From assembly GCA_947631685.1 (NCBI GenBank), contig CANRMI010000001.1, positions 333,204 through 397,203 on the forward strand: a stretch of DNA of 64,000 bases. Direction: 5' to 3'. The notes beneath the pieces are model-generated. The model made no database searches. It was not told the origin of the DNA and saw only the letters and a program-made list of their open reading frames with translations. Both the position numbers and the translations under genes were made by a program. The stretch is from an uncultured Lachnospiraceae bacterium (GTDB taxonomy: Bacteria > Bacillota > Clostridia > Lachnospirales > Lachnospiraceae). This document shows positions 19,014-27,906 of this stretch, in pieces; within the stretch, counting starts at the first letter, position 1; each line of letters begins with the position of its first letter.

Positions 19014-20450
19014 ATGCGGGATGAAAGTATGCAGGACGAAAAAGAAAGGCAGTATGCGTATATAGAACGGGCCAGAAAACACGTGGAGAAACTGACCAAA
19101 GAACTGGGGCGGAAACCGGTTTATCATGTGACCACCTTTGGGTGCCAGATGAATGCCAGAGATTCGGAAAAGCTGTGCGGCATATTGGAAGAGGCCGGCT
19201 TTGCGGAATCTGAAGAGGAAAATGCGGACTTTGTGATCTTCAATACTTGTACCGTACGGGACAACGCGAATCAGAAGGTATACGGCAGACTGGGGGAACT
19301 GAAGGGATTTAAGAAAAGGAATCCCCATATGAAGATCGCCCTGTGCGGCTGTATGATGCAGGAAGCCTCCGTGATTGAAAAAATAAAAGAGAGCTACCGG
19401 TTTGTGGATCTGATATTCGGCACGCACAATATTTACAAATTTGCCGAATTGCTGTGCAGTATGTATGAAGCGGAGGGGATGCTCATAGACATCTGGCAGG
19501 ATACCAGCGAAATTGTGGAAGATCTGCCGGTGAAACGGAAATATCCCTTTAAGTCAGGCATCAATGTGATGTTTGGCTGTAATAATTTTTGCAGCTACTG
19601 TATCGTGCCCTATGTGCGGGGACGGGAAAGAAGCCGCGGCCCCAAGGACATTCTGCGGGAAATAGAAGCTCTGGCAGCGGATGGCGTGGTGGAGATCATG
19701 CTGCTGGGACAGAATGTAAATTCTTATGGCAAAAATTTAGAGGAGTCCATTACCTTTGCCGGACTTTTGCGGGAAGTGGAAAAGGTGGAAGGCATAGAAC
19801 GGATCCGGTTCATGACCTCCCATCCCAAGGATCTGTCAGAAGAACTGATCCAGGTGATGAAGGACTCGAAAAAAATATGCAGACATCTGCATCTGCCGCT
19901 GCAGGCAGGCTCTGACCGCATTTTAAAGGCGATGAACAGGGGCTATACAAAGGAAGAGTACATAGCCTTAGCTAAGCATATCAGGGAGGAAATCCCGGAT
20001 ATGGCGCTGACTACCGATATTATCGTGGGCTTTCCGGGGGAGACGAAAGAGGACGTGGAGGAGACGATCTCGGTAATAAAAGAAGTGGAATACGACAACG
20101 CGTTTACTTTTATTTACTCCAAGCGGACGGGGACACCGGCAGCCGCCATGGAACAGGTGCCGGAGGAGATCGTAAAAGAAGGCTTTGACAAAGTGCTCAA
20201 AACGGTGCAGGAGACTGCCAGAAAGCGGGTGAAACGCTATCAGGGCCAGGTGCTGGAGGCTTTGGTGGAGGAAGTGAACGAACAGGACGATTCGCTTTTG
20301 ACGGGAAGGCTGTCCAACAATACGATCGTACATTTCCCAGGCTCTCCCTCTCTGATAGGGAAGATCGTGAAGGTGCGGCTGACGGAATGCAGGGGATTTT
20401 ATTATCTGGGAGAAATAGAGAAGGAAGCAGAAGCTTACGGAAGGATCTGA
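19014..20450 (+). CDS. miaB: tRNA-2-methylthio-N6-dimethylallyladenosine synthase
   Basis: MiaB is a radical-SAM methylthiotransferase that adds the methylthio group to isopentenyl-adenosine 37 of tRNAs reading UNN codons. The 478-residue protein has the N-terminal UPF0004 domain (cysteines in TFGCQMN, FNTCTVR and LCGCMM), the radical SAM cysteines CNNFCSYC near residue 190-200 and a C-terminal TRAM domain (about 405-470). The substrate is made by MiaA, encoded at 26943 beyond a reverse-strand gene. Two nearly identical copies of GATGAAAGTATGC lie at the start, giving ATG 19014 or 19029 as options. The 3' end overlaps the convergent gene by 16 bases. Confidence 0.96.
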   Translation: MRDESMQDEKERQYAYIERARKHVEKLTKELGRKPVYHVTTFGCQMNARDSEKLCGILEEAGFAESEEENADFVIFNTCTVRDNANQKVYGRLGELKGFKKRNPHMKIALCGCMMQEASVIEKIKESYRFVDLIFGTHNIYKFAELLCSMYEAEGMLIDIWQDTSEIVEDLPVKRKYPFKSGINVMFGCNNFCSYCIVPYVRGRERSRGPKDILREIEALAADGVVEIMLLGQNVNSYGKNLEESITFAGLLREVEKVEGIERIRFMTSHPKDLSEELIQVMKDSKKICRHLHLPLQAGSDRILKAMNRGYTKEEYIALAKHIREEIPDMALTTDIIVGFPGETKEDVEETISVIKEVEYDNAFTFIYSKRTGTPAAAMEQVPEEIVKEGFDKVLKTVQETARKRVKRYQGQVLEALVEEVNEQDDSLLTGRLSNNTIVHFPGSPSLIGKIVKVRLTECRGFYYLGEIEKEAEAYGRI

Positions 20451-22171
20451 TAGAGATATATGTTGTAGTAGCTGTCCGGTGTGGAAAAAGGCTCTTCCCG
20501 TAAAAGTTCCAGACCTTCCTCTTCTGCGTTGACAATATAGGCCGCGGAAAAGATATAGCGGCAGCCCAGCCGGTATAGGGCGGAAGTATCGATCCGCAGA
20601 TCGTTATACCAGAAAGAGCCTTTCTGGATATTAAAATAGCCGGGAATCTCGTGGGAGAAGAGATAACAGCGATTGCCCCATGTATCGTAATAGTCTCTGA
20701 GCCAGTCATTTGCCTCTAACTCTGGCGCGATGACCTCTCTGAACGCGTGTTTGTAGGAGAGAGGATAGTTGTTGGAATAGCCGTCTACACAGTAAAATCC
20801 GTGATAAAGCGCCGCCGCGGGATCAATGCCCAGGCTGGCAGCTTTGTATTCTTCTTTTTCTTGGTTCTCAGTATCTTGTATGTATGCTTCCACTTGGTCA
20901 AAAATACCGATTCCGTAATAGTCCGAATAGCTTATGACAGGATAGTCTGCGTCGAGGAGTCTGCGGACGCAGGGCAGGGCGGAACAGGCCTTTAAGTTAA
21001 AAAAGGACAAAAGGGCCAGAGAAACTGTTCCGGCCAGGATGCCTATATATCTGGACTTTCCCGTAAGCTGCAGGAGGATGTGGAGGCAAAGCGCCAAAAC
21101 CGTGTACCAGAGCATCGGAGAGAGCCAGAGGAGGCGGTCCATCTGAAAGGAGCCGAAAGAGCCTAACAGATTTCGAAAACGGATACCGGCTTCGGTGCCC
21201 CAGAGGGCGGCAAGAACGCACAGGGAAAGAACCGAGGCCAGAACGCCAAGGAGGATGCGGAAGCTTTTTTGGAGGGAGGATTCCCAGTTTCGGTATGTCA
21301 AAAGCCCCAAAACCAGAACGACCGCCGTGGGTATCAGGATAAAAATATGGTTGTCGCCGCAGTGCTGTATGTTTTGAAGCAGAAAGCTTTTGAAAGAAGT
21401 AAAAAAAGGTGCGTCGGCCAGAACAAATTCGCTTCTGTGGGAAATTTCTTCCCCCGCTGTCTGAAACAGTCCCTCAAGCAGAGGCAGGTTTTCTGCCAGG
21501 TATATCCCGCTCATTAAAAGAAAGCTGCCCATATAAGCCGTTTTTTGCCTGCCACGGCCTCTTATCAGCAGAAAGAGATTGGCGCAAAACAGGATTCCCA
21601 GCCAGATAAAGCCGCACAAGGCCAGGGAAGACATGGAGGCATAAAAGGCCAGATACAGATAGGCGGATACTTTGTGCTTTCTGTTGTGCAAAAGAAGAAG
21701 ACAGTACGCCGCCAGAGGCATACCGTACTGGGAGAGGCCGTAGAGGGGCAAAAAGGGCAGGAACGCGTAAGCAAGGGCCGTTATCACATTGACACAGGGG
21801 CGCCCGGTCAAAAGATCACTGAGCAGAAACATCCCCGCATACCCGGTCAGCTGTCCGAGAAGCTGCAGCAGAAAATAGGCGCTCCGGGGGGGCAAGAGCC
21901 GGAAAAAGAGTACAGCCAGGGGAGCGGGCGGACACAGAGCGGTCTTAGGGGCGCCGTTTAAAAACTCGGGGATGATGTTTCCTGGAGAAAAGAGATACTT
22001 GGCCTGATAAATATAGGCGATCATTTCGCCGTCCAGCTGATCATAATAAGGGATGACCGCATTTTGGCCTAAGATCCAGAAAGGAAGCTGGAACAGCAGT
22101 ATGCCCACAAGCCCGGCGCAGAAAAGCCCGGCTTTGGAAAAATGGCAGAATCCCTTTTTTGTGTTCCGCAT
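20435..22171 (-). CDS. Polytopic membrane protein, DUF6044/YfhO-like (predicted)
   Basis: This 578-residue protein on the reverse strand has a basic start (MRNTKKGFCHF), about twelve hydrophobic segments to about residue 400, and a soluble C-terminal part of about 150 residues. A loop YYDQLDGEMIAYIYQAKYLFS follows the first segment, the place where GT-C glycosyltransferases and YfhO-like proteins carry an acidic catalytic loop. The C-terminal end, from SDYYGIGIFDQVEAYI to the region around DTSALYRLGCRYIFSAAYIV, recalls DUF6044 proteins, a weak assignment from memory. AAAGGAG with ATG at 22171 makes the start clear. Its own divergent promoter faces away from mutS. Function unknown; a sugar- or lipid-linked transferase is a guess. 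Confidence 0.7.
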   Translation of the reverse strand: MRNTKKGFCHFSKAGLFCAGLVGILLFQLPFWILGQNAVIPYYDQLDGEMIAYIYQAKYLFSPGNIIPEFLNGAPKTALCPPAPLAVLFFRLLPPRSAYFLLQLLGQLTGYAGMFLLSDLLTGRPCVNVITALAYAFLPFLPLYGLSQYGMPLAAYCLLLLHNRKHKVSAYLYLAFYASMSSLALCGFIWLGILFCANLFLLIRGRGRQKTAYMGSFLLMSGIYLAENLPLLEGLFQTAGEEISHRSEFVLADAPFFTSFKSFLLQNIQHCGDNHIFILIPTAVVLVLGLLTYRNWESSLQKSFRILLGVLASVLSLCVLAALWGTEAGIRFRNLLGSFGSFQMDRLLWLSPMLWYTVLALCLHILLQLTGKSRYIGILAGTVSLALLSFFNLKACSALPCVRRLLDADYPVISYSDYYGIGIFDQVEAYIQDTENQEKEEYKAASLGIDPAAALYHGFYCVDGYSNNYPLSYKHAFREVIAPELEANDWLRDYYDTWGNRCYLFSHEIPGYFNIQKGSFWYNDLRIDTSALYRLGCRYIFSAAYIVNAEEEGLELLREEPFSTPDSYYNIYLYQILP

Positions 22172-22208
22172 GATGACTCCTTTCTTGTCTGCAGGAAATG
22201 ATGTTATT

Positions 22209-22237
22209 ATTATAATCAAACAGAAAGACGATTGCAA
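22209..22237 (-). promoter_or_regulatory. Probable sigma-A promoter for the reverse-strand membrane gene
   Basis: Read on the reverse strand, TTGCAA (22237-22232) and TATAAT (22214-22209) are 17 bases apart, 38 bases upstream of the start at 22171. It is divergent from the mutS promoter. Confidence 0.72.
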
Positions 22238-22250
22238 GCTGTGAGACCGA

Positions 22251-22279
22251 TTTACAACAACAATATTTTGTAGTATAAT
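22251..22279 (+). promoter_or_regulatory. Probable sigma-A promoter for mutS-mutL-miaA
   Basis: TTTACA at 22251-22256 and TATAAT at 22274-22279 are separated by 17 bases. The start codon of mutS lies 71 bases downstream. The divergent promoter for the membrane gene begins only 13 bases away. Confidence 0.78.
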
Positions 22280-22349
22280 ACTTTTAAGTGTGCATATGTT
22301 GCATTCTGCGGATATGATGCACACCAGCTTAAGAACAGGAGAGAAAAAA

Positions 22350-25007
22350 GTGGCAGAATTTACTCCTATGATGCAGAAGTATCTGGAGACCAAAAAGGAA
22401 TACGCGGACTGCATTCTTTTTTACCGGCTGGGAGATTTTTATGAGATGTTCTTTGACGACGCGCTGACGGCTTCCAAGGAACTGGAAATCACTCTGACGG
22501 GCAAGGACTGCGGCCAGGAAGAAAGAGCGCCCATGTGCGGCATCCCCTATCATGCGGTGGAGGGATATTTGAACAAGCTGATCAGCAAGGGATACAAAGT
22601 GGCCATCTGCGAACAGGTGGAAGATCCCAAGCTGGCCAAGGGACTGGTAAAAAGAGAGGTCGTGCGGATCGTGACGCCGGGCACCAATATGGATATGCAG
22701 GCCCTGGATGAATCCCGCAACAACTATCTGATGTGTGTAACATATATGCAGACAGGGATCGGAGTGGCTCTGGCGGATGTGTCTACCGGTGATTTTTTTA
22801 CCACGGAGGCGGAGGATTTAAGGAAACTGACGGATGAGATCATGAAGTATCAGCCCAAGGAGATCATCTGCAATGACGCCTTTTTGGTAAGCGGTATGGA
22901 TATTGGGGATCTGAAGGGCAGGCTGGGTATCTGCGTCTATCCCCTGGAGCCCCACTTTTTTGAGGATGAGTCGGCACAGAAGTGCCTGATGAGACATTTT
23001 CACGTGAAAGCCCTGACAGGACTGGGACTGGAGGACTTCCCCATTGGGACCGTAGCCGCGGGAGCGCTGCTGCAGTATCTGTACGATACCCAGAAAAACT
23101 CCTTGAGCCACATCCAGCATATCCACCCCTACATAGCCAGTAAATATATGCTGCTGGACGCTTCCACCAGACGGAATCTGGAGCTTTGCGAAACGCTCAG
23201 AGAGAAGCAGAAAAGAGGTTCCCTGCTCTGGGTTCTGGACAAGACCAAGACCGCCATGGGAGGACGGACTCTGCGGGGGTATCTGGAACAGCCTCTTTTG
23301 GAAAAGGCACAGATTGAAAAGCGGCTGGACGCCGTGGAGGAGCTTTGCAAAGACGTGGTTTCCAGGGAGGAGATAAGGGAATATCTGAATCCCATATATG
23401 ATCTGGAAAGGCTTTTAAGCCGTGTCAGCTATAAGACGGCCAACCCCAGGGACCTGATAGCTTTCCGCAATTCCCTGGAAATGCTGCCGTATATCCGGCA
23501 GGTTCTGGGCGGTTTTCACAAAGAACTCTTAAAAGAGATCAGAGAAGAGATCGATGGGTTAGAGGATGTCCACACCCTGCTGGCAAATTCCATCGAAGAG
23601 GAACCGCCGCTGTCTGTCAGAGAGGGAGGCATCATTAAGGACGGCTTCGACGAGGATATTGACAGGCTCAGGAACGCCAAAAAAGACGGCAAGAAGTGGC
23701 TTGCGCAGCTGGAGAATGAAGACAGGGAACGAACGGGCATCAAAAATTTAAAGATCAAATACAATAAGGTTTTCGGCTATTATTTTGAGGTGACAAACTC
23801 CTACAAAAATCTGGTCCCGCCGGATTACGTGAGGAAGCAGACGCTGGCAAACGCTGAGCGGTACACCACGCCCAGGCTCAAGGAACTGGAAGATACCATA
23901 CTGAACGCGGAAGACAAGCTCTATACGCTGGAATATGATCTGTTCTGTAAGATCCGGGATTCGGTGGCCATGGAAATGGACAGGATCCAGAAAACAGCCA
24001 AGGCAGTGGCCAGGCTGGATGTGTTTGCTTCCCTTTCCCTGACGGCGGAAAGAAACGGCTACGTGCGCCCCAAACTGAACGAAAAGGGCATTATCGACAT
24101 AAAGGACGGCAGGCATCCCGTTGTGGAGCAGATGATAGAAAACGATATGTTTATTGCCAACGACACTTATCTGGACAACAACAGCCACTGCATTGCCGTG
24201 ATAACAGGCCCCAATATGGCGGGAAAGTCCACCTATATGAGGCAGACGGCGCTGATCGTGCTCATGGCGCAGGTGGGGTGCTTTGTACCGGCCAAAAGCG
24301 CCAATATCGGGATCGTGGACAGGATCTTTACCAGAGTGGGGGCTTCCGACGATCTGGCCAGCGGCCAGTCCACCTTTATGGTGGAGATGAACGAGGTCGC
24401 CAACATCCTGCGCAACGCTACATCGGACAGTCTGCTGATCCTGGACGAGATCGGCAGAGGCACCTCCACTTTCGACGGCCTTTCCATTGCCTGGGCCGTG
24501 ATCGAGCATATCAGCAACCGCAAGCTTTTGGGCGCCAAGACTCTGTTTGCTACCCACTATCACGAGCTGACGGAGCTGGAAGGCAAGATGGGAAATGTAA
24601 ACAACTACTGCATTGCCGTAAAAGAGCAGGGGGACGATATTGTCTTTCTGCGTAAGATCATCCGGGGAGGCGCCGATAAGAGCTACGGCATTCAGGTGGC
24701 CAGACTGGCGGGAGTGCCGGACATGGTCATCGACAGGGCCAAGGAGATCGCGGCCCAGCTTCTGGACAATGATATTACGGAAAAGGTGCAGAACATCGCG
24801 GTGAATACCGGGGACGGGAAAAAGAACGGGAAAACGGAGCGTCTGGACGAAGTGGACATGGCGCAGATGTCGCTGTTTGATACGGTAAAAGACGAGGACA
24901 TCCTGGCGGAGCTGGAGGCGGCGGATATCAGCAACATGACACCTTTAGACGCGCTGAACACATTGTACAGGCTGCAGAGCATGCTGAAGAACCGCTGGCA
25001 GGGATAA
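22350..25007 (+). CDS. mutS: DNA mismatch repair protein MutS
   Basis: MutS recognises mismatches and small loops and starts repair with MutL. The 885-residue protein has the mismatch-stacking F-Y-E motif (residues 30-32, GDFYEMF), Walker A GPNMAGKST near 620, LASGQSTFMVEMNE near 668 and Walker B ILDEIGRGTSTFDG near 694, plus the C-terminal helix-turn-helix. The start is the GTG at 22350 because AGGAG stands eight bases before it and the protein then begins (M)AEFTPMMQKYLETK as other MutS proteins do; an ATG at 22290 would add twenty atypical residues. mutL follows 18 bases later. Confidence 0.98.
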   Translation: MAEFTPMMQKYLETKKEYADCILFYRLGDFYEMFFDDALTASKELEITLTGKDCGQEERAPMCGIPYHAVEGYLNKLISKGYKVAICEQVEDPKLAKGLVKREVVRIVTPGTNMDMQALDESRNNYLMCVTYMQTGIGVALADVSTGDFFTTEAEDLRKLTDEIMKYQPKEIICNDAFLVSGMDIGDLKGRLGICVYPLEPHFFEDESAQKCLMRHFHVKALTGLGLEDFPIGTVAAGALLQYLYDTQKNSLSHIQHIHPYIASKYMLLDASTRRNLELCETLREKQKRGSLLWVLDKTKTAMGGRTLRGYLEQPLLEKAQIEKRLDAVEELCKDVVSREEIREYLNPIYDLERLLSRVSYKTANPRDLIAFRNSLEMLPYIRQVLGGFHKELLKEIREEIDGLEDVHTLLANSIEEEPPLSVREGGIIKDGFDEDIDRLRNAKKDGKKWLAQLENEDRERTGIKNLKIKYNKVFGYYFEVTNSYKNLVPPDYVRKQTLANAERYTTPRLKELEDTILNAEDKLYTLEYDLFCKIRDSVAMEMDRIQKTAKAVARLDVFASLSLTAERNGYVRPKLNEKGIIDIKDGRHPVVEQMIENDMFIANDTYLDNNSHCIAVITGPNMAGKSTYMRQTALIVLMAQVGCFVPAKSANIGIVDRIFTRVGASDDLASGQSTFMVEMNEVANILRNATSDSLLILDEIGRGTSTFDGLSIAWAVIEHISNRKLLGAKTLFATHYHELTELEGKMGNVNNYCIAVKEQGDDIVFLRKIIRGGADKSYGIQVARLAGVPDMVIDRAKEIAAQLLDNDITEKVQNIAVNTGDGKKNGKTERLDEVDMAQMSLFDTVKDEDILAELEAADISNMTPLDALNTLYRLQSMLKNRWQG

Positions 25008-25025
25008 CAACGGAAAGGGACGGAT

Positions 25026-26906
25026 ATGGCAAAGATACAGATACTGGATTCCGAAACGATCGATAAAATAGCTGCGGGAGAAGTGGTGGAACGGCCCTCC
25101 AGCGTGGTAAAGGAGCTGGTGGAAAACGCCATGGACGCTGGGAGCACTTCCGTGACCGTGGAAATTAAGGATGGCGGTATTTCCTTTATACGGGTAACGG
25201 ATAACGGAAGCGGCATAGAGGCTTCCCAGATCAGGAACGCTTTCCTGCGCCACGCGACCAGTAAAATATCTTCCGCGGAAGAACTGCATGACATTAAAAG
25301 CCTGGGATTCCGCGGAGAGGCACTTTCCAGTATTTCGGCGGTGGCCAGGGTGGAACTCATCAGCAAGACCAAAGAGTCCCTGAACGGGATCCGTTATATG
25401 TGCGAGGGAGCGGCGGAAACGGAATGGACCGAGGTGGGAGCGCCGGAGGGAACCACCGTTCTGGTGCGGAATCTGTTTTTCAATACGCCGGTGCGGCGCA
25501 AATTTTTAAAGCAGCCCCAGACGGAGGGCAGCTATATTGTGGAGCTGATGGAGCATTTGGCACTGTCCAGACCGGATATTGCTTTCAGGCTTATCGTAAA
25601 CGGGCAGATGAAGTTCCATACCTCCGGCAGCGGAGATCTGAAAGAGGTCATCTACCGTATTTACGGCAGGGAGATCGCGGAGACTCTCATACCGGCCAGG
25701 GCCCAGATGGAAGGAGCCGCAATCTCCGGTTACCTGGGAAAACCGGTATTGAACCGTTCCAACCGCAACTTTGAGAATTACTATATCAACGGCAGATATA
25801 TTAAGAGTACGCTGCTGGCGAAAGCCATAGAGGAGGGATACAGCCAGTATCTGATGCAGCACAAGTTCCCTTTTACGGTCCTGCATTTTGATGTGGATAC
25901 GGAAATGGTGGATGTGAATGTGCATCCTACTAAAATGGACGTTCGGTTTACGGAAGGAGAGAAGTTCTTCCGCTTTGTCGCGAATTCCGTATCCGATATT
26001 CTGGAACACAGGGAAATGATCCCGGAGACAGCGTTAGATAACAAGGCGGAAGATACTTTCCAAGACCTGGAAGCGGCAGACAGGAAAGATACCCGGGAAG
26101 AATCTGCGCCGGAGCCTTTTGAAACGGTCAGGACCAGGCAGTATCAGGTCATGGAAGAGATGAAATATGAGGCTGAAAGGCCCAAAATGCAGGATTTCCT
26201 GCAAAAACCTACAGAAAATCCGGAAAAATCCCAGGAAAATAGTCGGAAAAACGGAGAAAATCCTGCATTTTCTACAGTTTCCCAGCTTTCTCTGTTTGAA
26301 GAAAAGCTGCTGAGCCCCCAAAACCGACAGGAGTATCGCATTTTGGGGCAGATATTCGACACCTACTGGCTGTTGGTATTTCAGGACAAGCTCTTTATTG
26401 TGGACCAGCACGCGGCTCACGAGAAAGTCAAATATGAAAGGCTGATCCGGCAGTTCCGGGAAAAGTCTGTGGTGTCCCAGAGCCTGAATCCGCCCATTGT
26501 TGTCAGCCTGACGGCCCAGGAAGAGCGCGTCCTTTCGGAATACGGAAGGGTTTTCTGCGGACTGGGATTTGAGTTTGAGGAATTTGGCGGCAGGGAATAT
26601 GCTTTAAGGGGTGTGCCCGCCGATCTGTACGGCTGCGGGGAAAAAGAATTGTTTCTGGAGGTCTTGGATGAACTTTCCCAGGCGCCGCCGGTGGGCAGAC
26701 AGCCGGCTGTCGTAGAGGAAAAACTGGCTTCCATGGCCTGCAAGGCCGCGGTGAAGGGCAACAGCAGCTTAAAGACGGAGGAAATGGAAGCCCTTTTGGA
26801 TGAACTGCTGACGCTGGAAAATCCGTACAACTGTCCCCATGGAAGACCTACCATTATTTCCATGAGCAAGTATGAGATCGAAAAGAAATTTAAGCGGATC
26901 GTGTAG
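25026..26906 (+). CDS. mutL: DNA mismatch repair protein MutL
   Basis: MutL links MutS to downstream repair. The 626-residue protein has the GHKL ATPase motifs ENAMDAGS (37-44), DNGSGI (60-65) and FRGEALSS (96-103) and a less conserved linker (about 335-430, with a repeated P/E/N/S-rich stretch). The C-terminal domain contains the latent endonuclease motif DQHAAHEKVKYE (near 461) and the metal-binding CPHGRPT (near 605), so this is a nicking-type MutL, as expected in bacteria lacking MutH. The ATG at 25026 follows AAGGGACGG. It lies between mutS and miaA in one transcript. Confidence 0.98.
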   Translation: MAKIQILDSETIDKIAAGEVVERPSSVVKELVENAMDAGSTSVTVEIKDGGISFIRVTDNGSGIEASQIRNAFLRHATSKISSAEELHDIKSLGFRGEALSSISAVARVELISKTKESLNGIRYMCEGAAETEWTEVGAPEGTTVLVRNLFFNTPVRRKFLKQPQTEGSYIVELMEHLALSRPDIAFRLIVNGQMKFHTSGSGDLKEVIYRIYGREIAETLIPARAQMEGAAISGYLGKPVLNRSNRNFENYYINGRYIKSTLLAKAIEEGYSQYLMQHKFPFTVLHFDVDTEMVDVNVHPTKMDVRFTEGEKFFRFVANSVSDILEHREMIPETALDNKAEDTFQDLEAADRKDTREESAPEPFETVRTRQYQVMEEMKYEAERPKMQDFLQKPTENPEKSQENSRKNGENPAFSTVSQLSLFEEKLLSPQNRQEYRILGQIFDTYWLLVFQDKLFIVDQHAAHEKVKYERLIRQFREKSVVSQSLNPPIVVSLTAQEERVLSEYGRVFCGLGFEFEEFGGREYALRGVPADLYGCGEKELFLEVLDELSQAPPVGRQPAVVEEKLASMACKAAVKGNSSLKTEEMEALLDELLTLENPYNCPHGRPTIISMSKYEIEKKFKRIV

Positions 26907-26942
26907 AGATTGTCTGGGAATTGTGCAGGAATGCAGGAAAAT

Positions 26943-27905
26943 ATGGAATCGAAAAGACCTTTGCTCATTTTAGGCGGGCCCACTGCGGCCGGAAAAACAA
27001 AATTATCCATTCTGCTGGCCAAAGCCGTAGGCGGAGAGATCATATCGGCCGATTCCATGCAGGTGTACCGGCATATGGATATTGGCTCGGCCAAGATCAG
27101 GCCGGAGGAAATGGAAGGGGTGCCCCATCACCTGATCGATATTTTGGAGCCGGGGGAAGCCTTTAACGTGGTGATCTTTCAGGAACTCTGCAAAGAAGCC
27201 ATGACGGGCATCTATGAGAGAGGACATATTCCCATTCTCACGGGTGGAACCGGATTTTACATTCAGGCCGTACTCTATGATATAGATTTTACCGAAAATG
27301 ACAGCGATACGTCATACCGGAGGGAGTTGGAGGCCGAAGCGCAAAAGGACGGAGGCAGAGAGAAGCTCTATGCCATGCTGAAAGAGGTGGATGAAAAGGC
27401 GGCTCTGGCCATTCATCCCAACAATGTCAAGCGTGTGATCAGGGCGCTGGAATTTGAACGCCAGACGCATTCTCCCATTTCTCTGCACAACGAGATCCAG
27501 CGTGAAAAGAAAAGCCCCTATGCCTATTGCTATTTTGTGCTGACTGACAAACGGGAAAAGCTCTATGAGAAGATCGACAAACGGGTGGACAGGATGCTGG
27601 AGGAGGGACTGCTGGGGGAAGTGGAGGCTTTAAGGGCAGGAGGCTGCACCCGGGATATGGTATCCATGCAGGGGCTGGGCTATAAGGAGCTGTTTGCTTA
27701 TCTGGAGGGCGAGATCACTTTAGAGGAGGCGGTGTACCGCATAAAACGGGACACCAGGCATTTTGCCAAGCGGCAGCTCACTTGGCTGAAACGGGAAAAG
27801 GACGTAGTCTGGTATGATAAAAGCGCCTTTCAATATGACGAGGACGCGATACTGAAAGATATGGTAAAAAGAACAGCCATACTGCTGGAAAAAGAAGAGG
27901 ATTGA
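26943..27905 (+). CDS. miaA: tRNA dimethylallyltransferase
   Basis: MiaA transfers a dimethylallyl group from DMAPP to adenosine 37 of tRNAs; MiaB (19014) then adds the methylthio group. The 320-residue protein has Walker A GGPTAAGKTKLS (10-21), the conserved ISADSMQVYRHMDIGSAK near 35 and a C-terminal segment RDTRHFAKRQLTWLK near residue 276. ATG 26943 has AGGA upstream and gives MESKRPLLILGGP; ATG 26931 or TTG 26910 would only add a few residues. It follows mutL by 36 bases. The mutL-miaA pairing is common in bacteria. Confidence 0.97.
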   Translation: MESKRPLLILGGPTAAGKTKLSILLAKAVGGEIISADSMQVYRHMDIGSAKIRPEEMEGVPHHLIDILEPGEAFNVVIFQELCKEAMTGIYERGHIPILTGGTGFYIQAVLYDIDFTENDSDTSYRRELEAEAQKDGGREKLYAMLKEVDEKAALAIHPNNVKRVIRALEFERQTHSPISLHNEIQREKKSPYAYCYFVLTDKREKLYEKIDKRVDRMLEEGLLGEVEALRAGGCTRDMVSMQGLGYKELFAYLEGEITLEEAVYRIKRDTRHFAKRQLTWLKREKDVVWYDKSAFQYDEDAILKDMVKRTAILLEKEED

Positions 27906-27906
27906 T

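Noticed and set aside
22290..22349. Longer mutS start at ATG 22290
   Set aside because: The extra residues do not fit MutS, the ATG lies close to the -10 box, and GTG 22350 has a proper AGGAG.
23748..24563. Reverse-strand open frame of 271 codons in mutS
   Set aside because: It is antisense to the conserved ATPase part of mutS, with low-quality protein composition.
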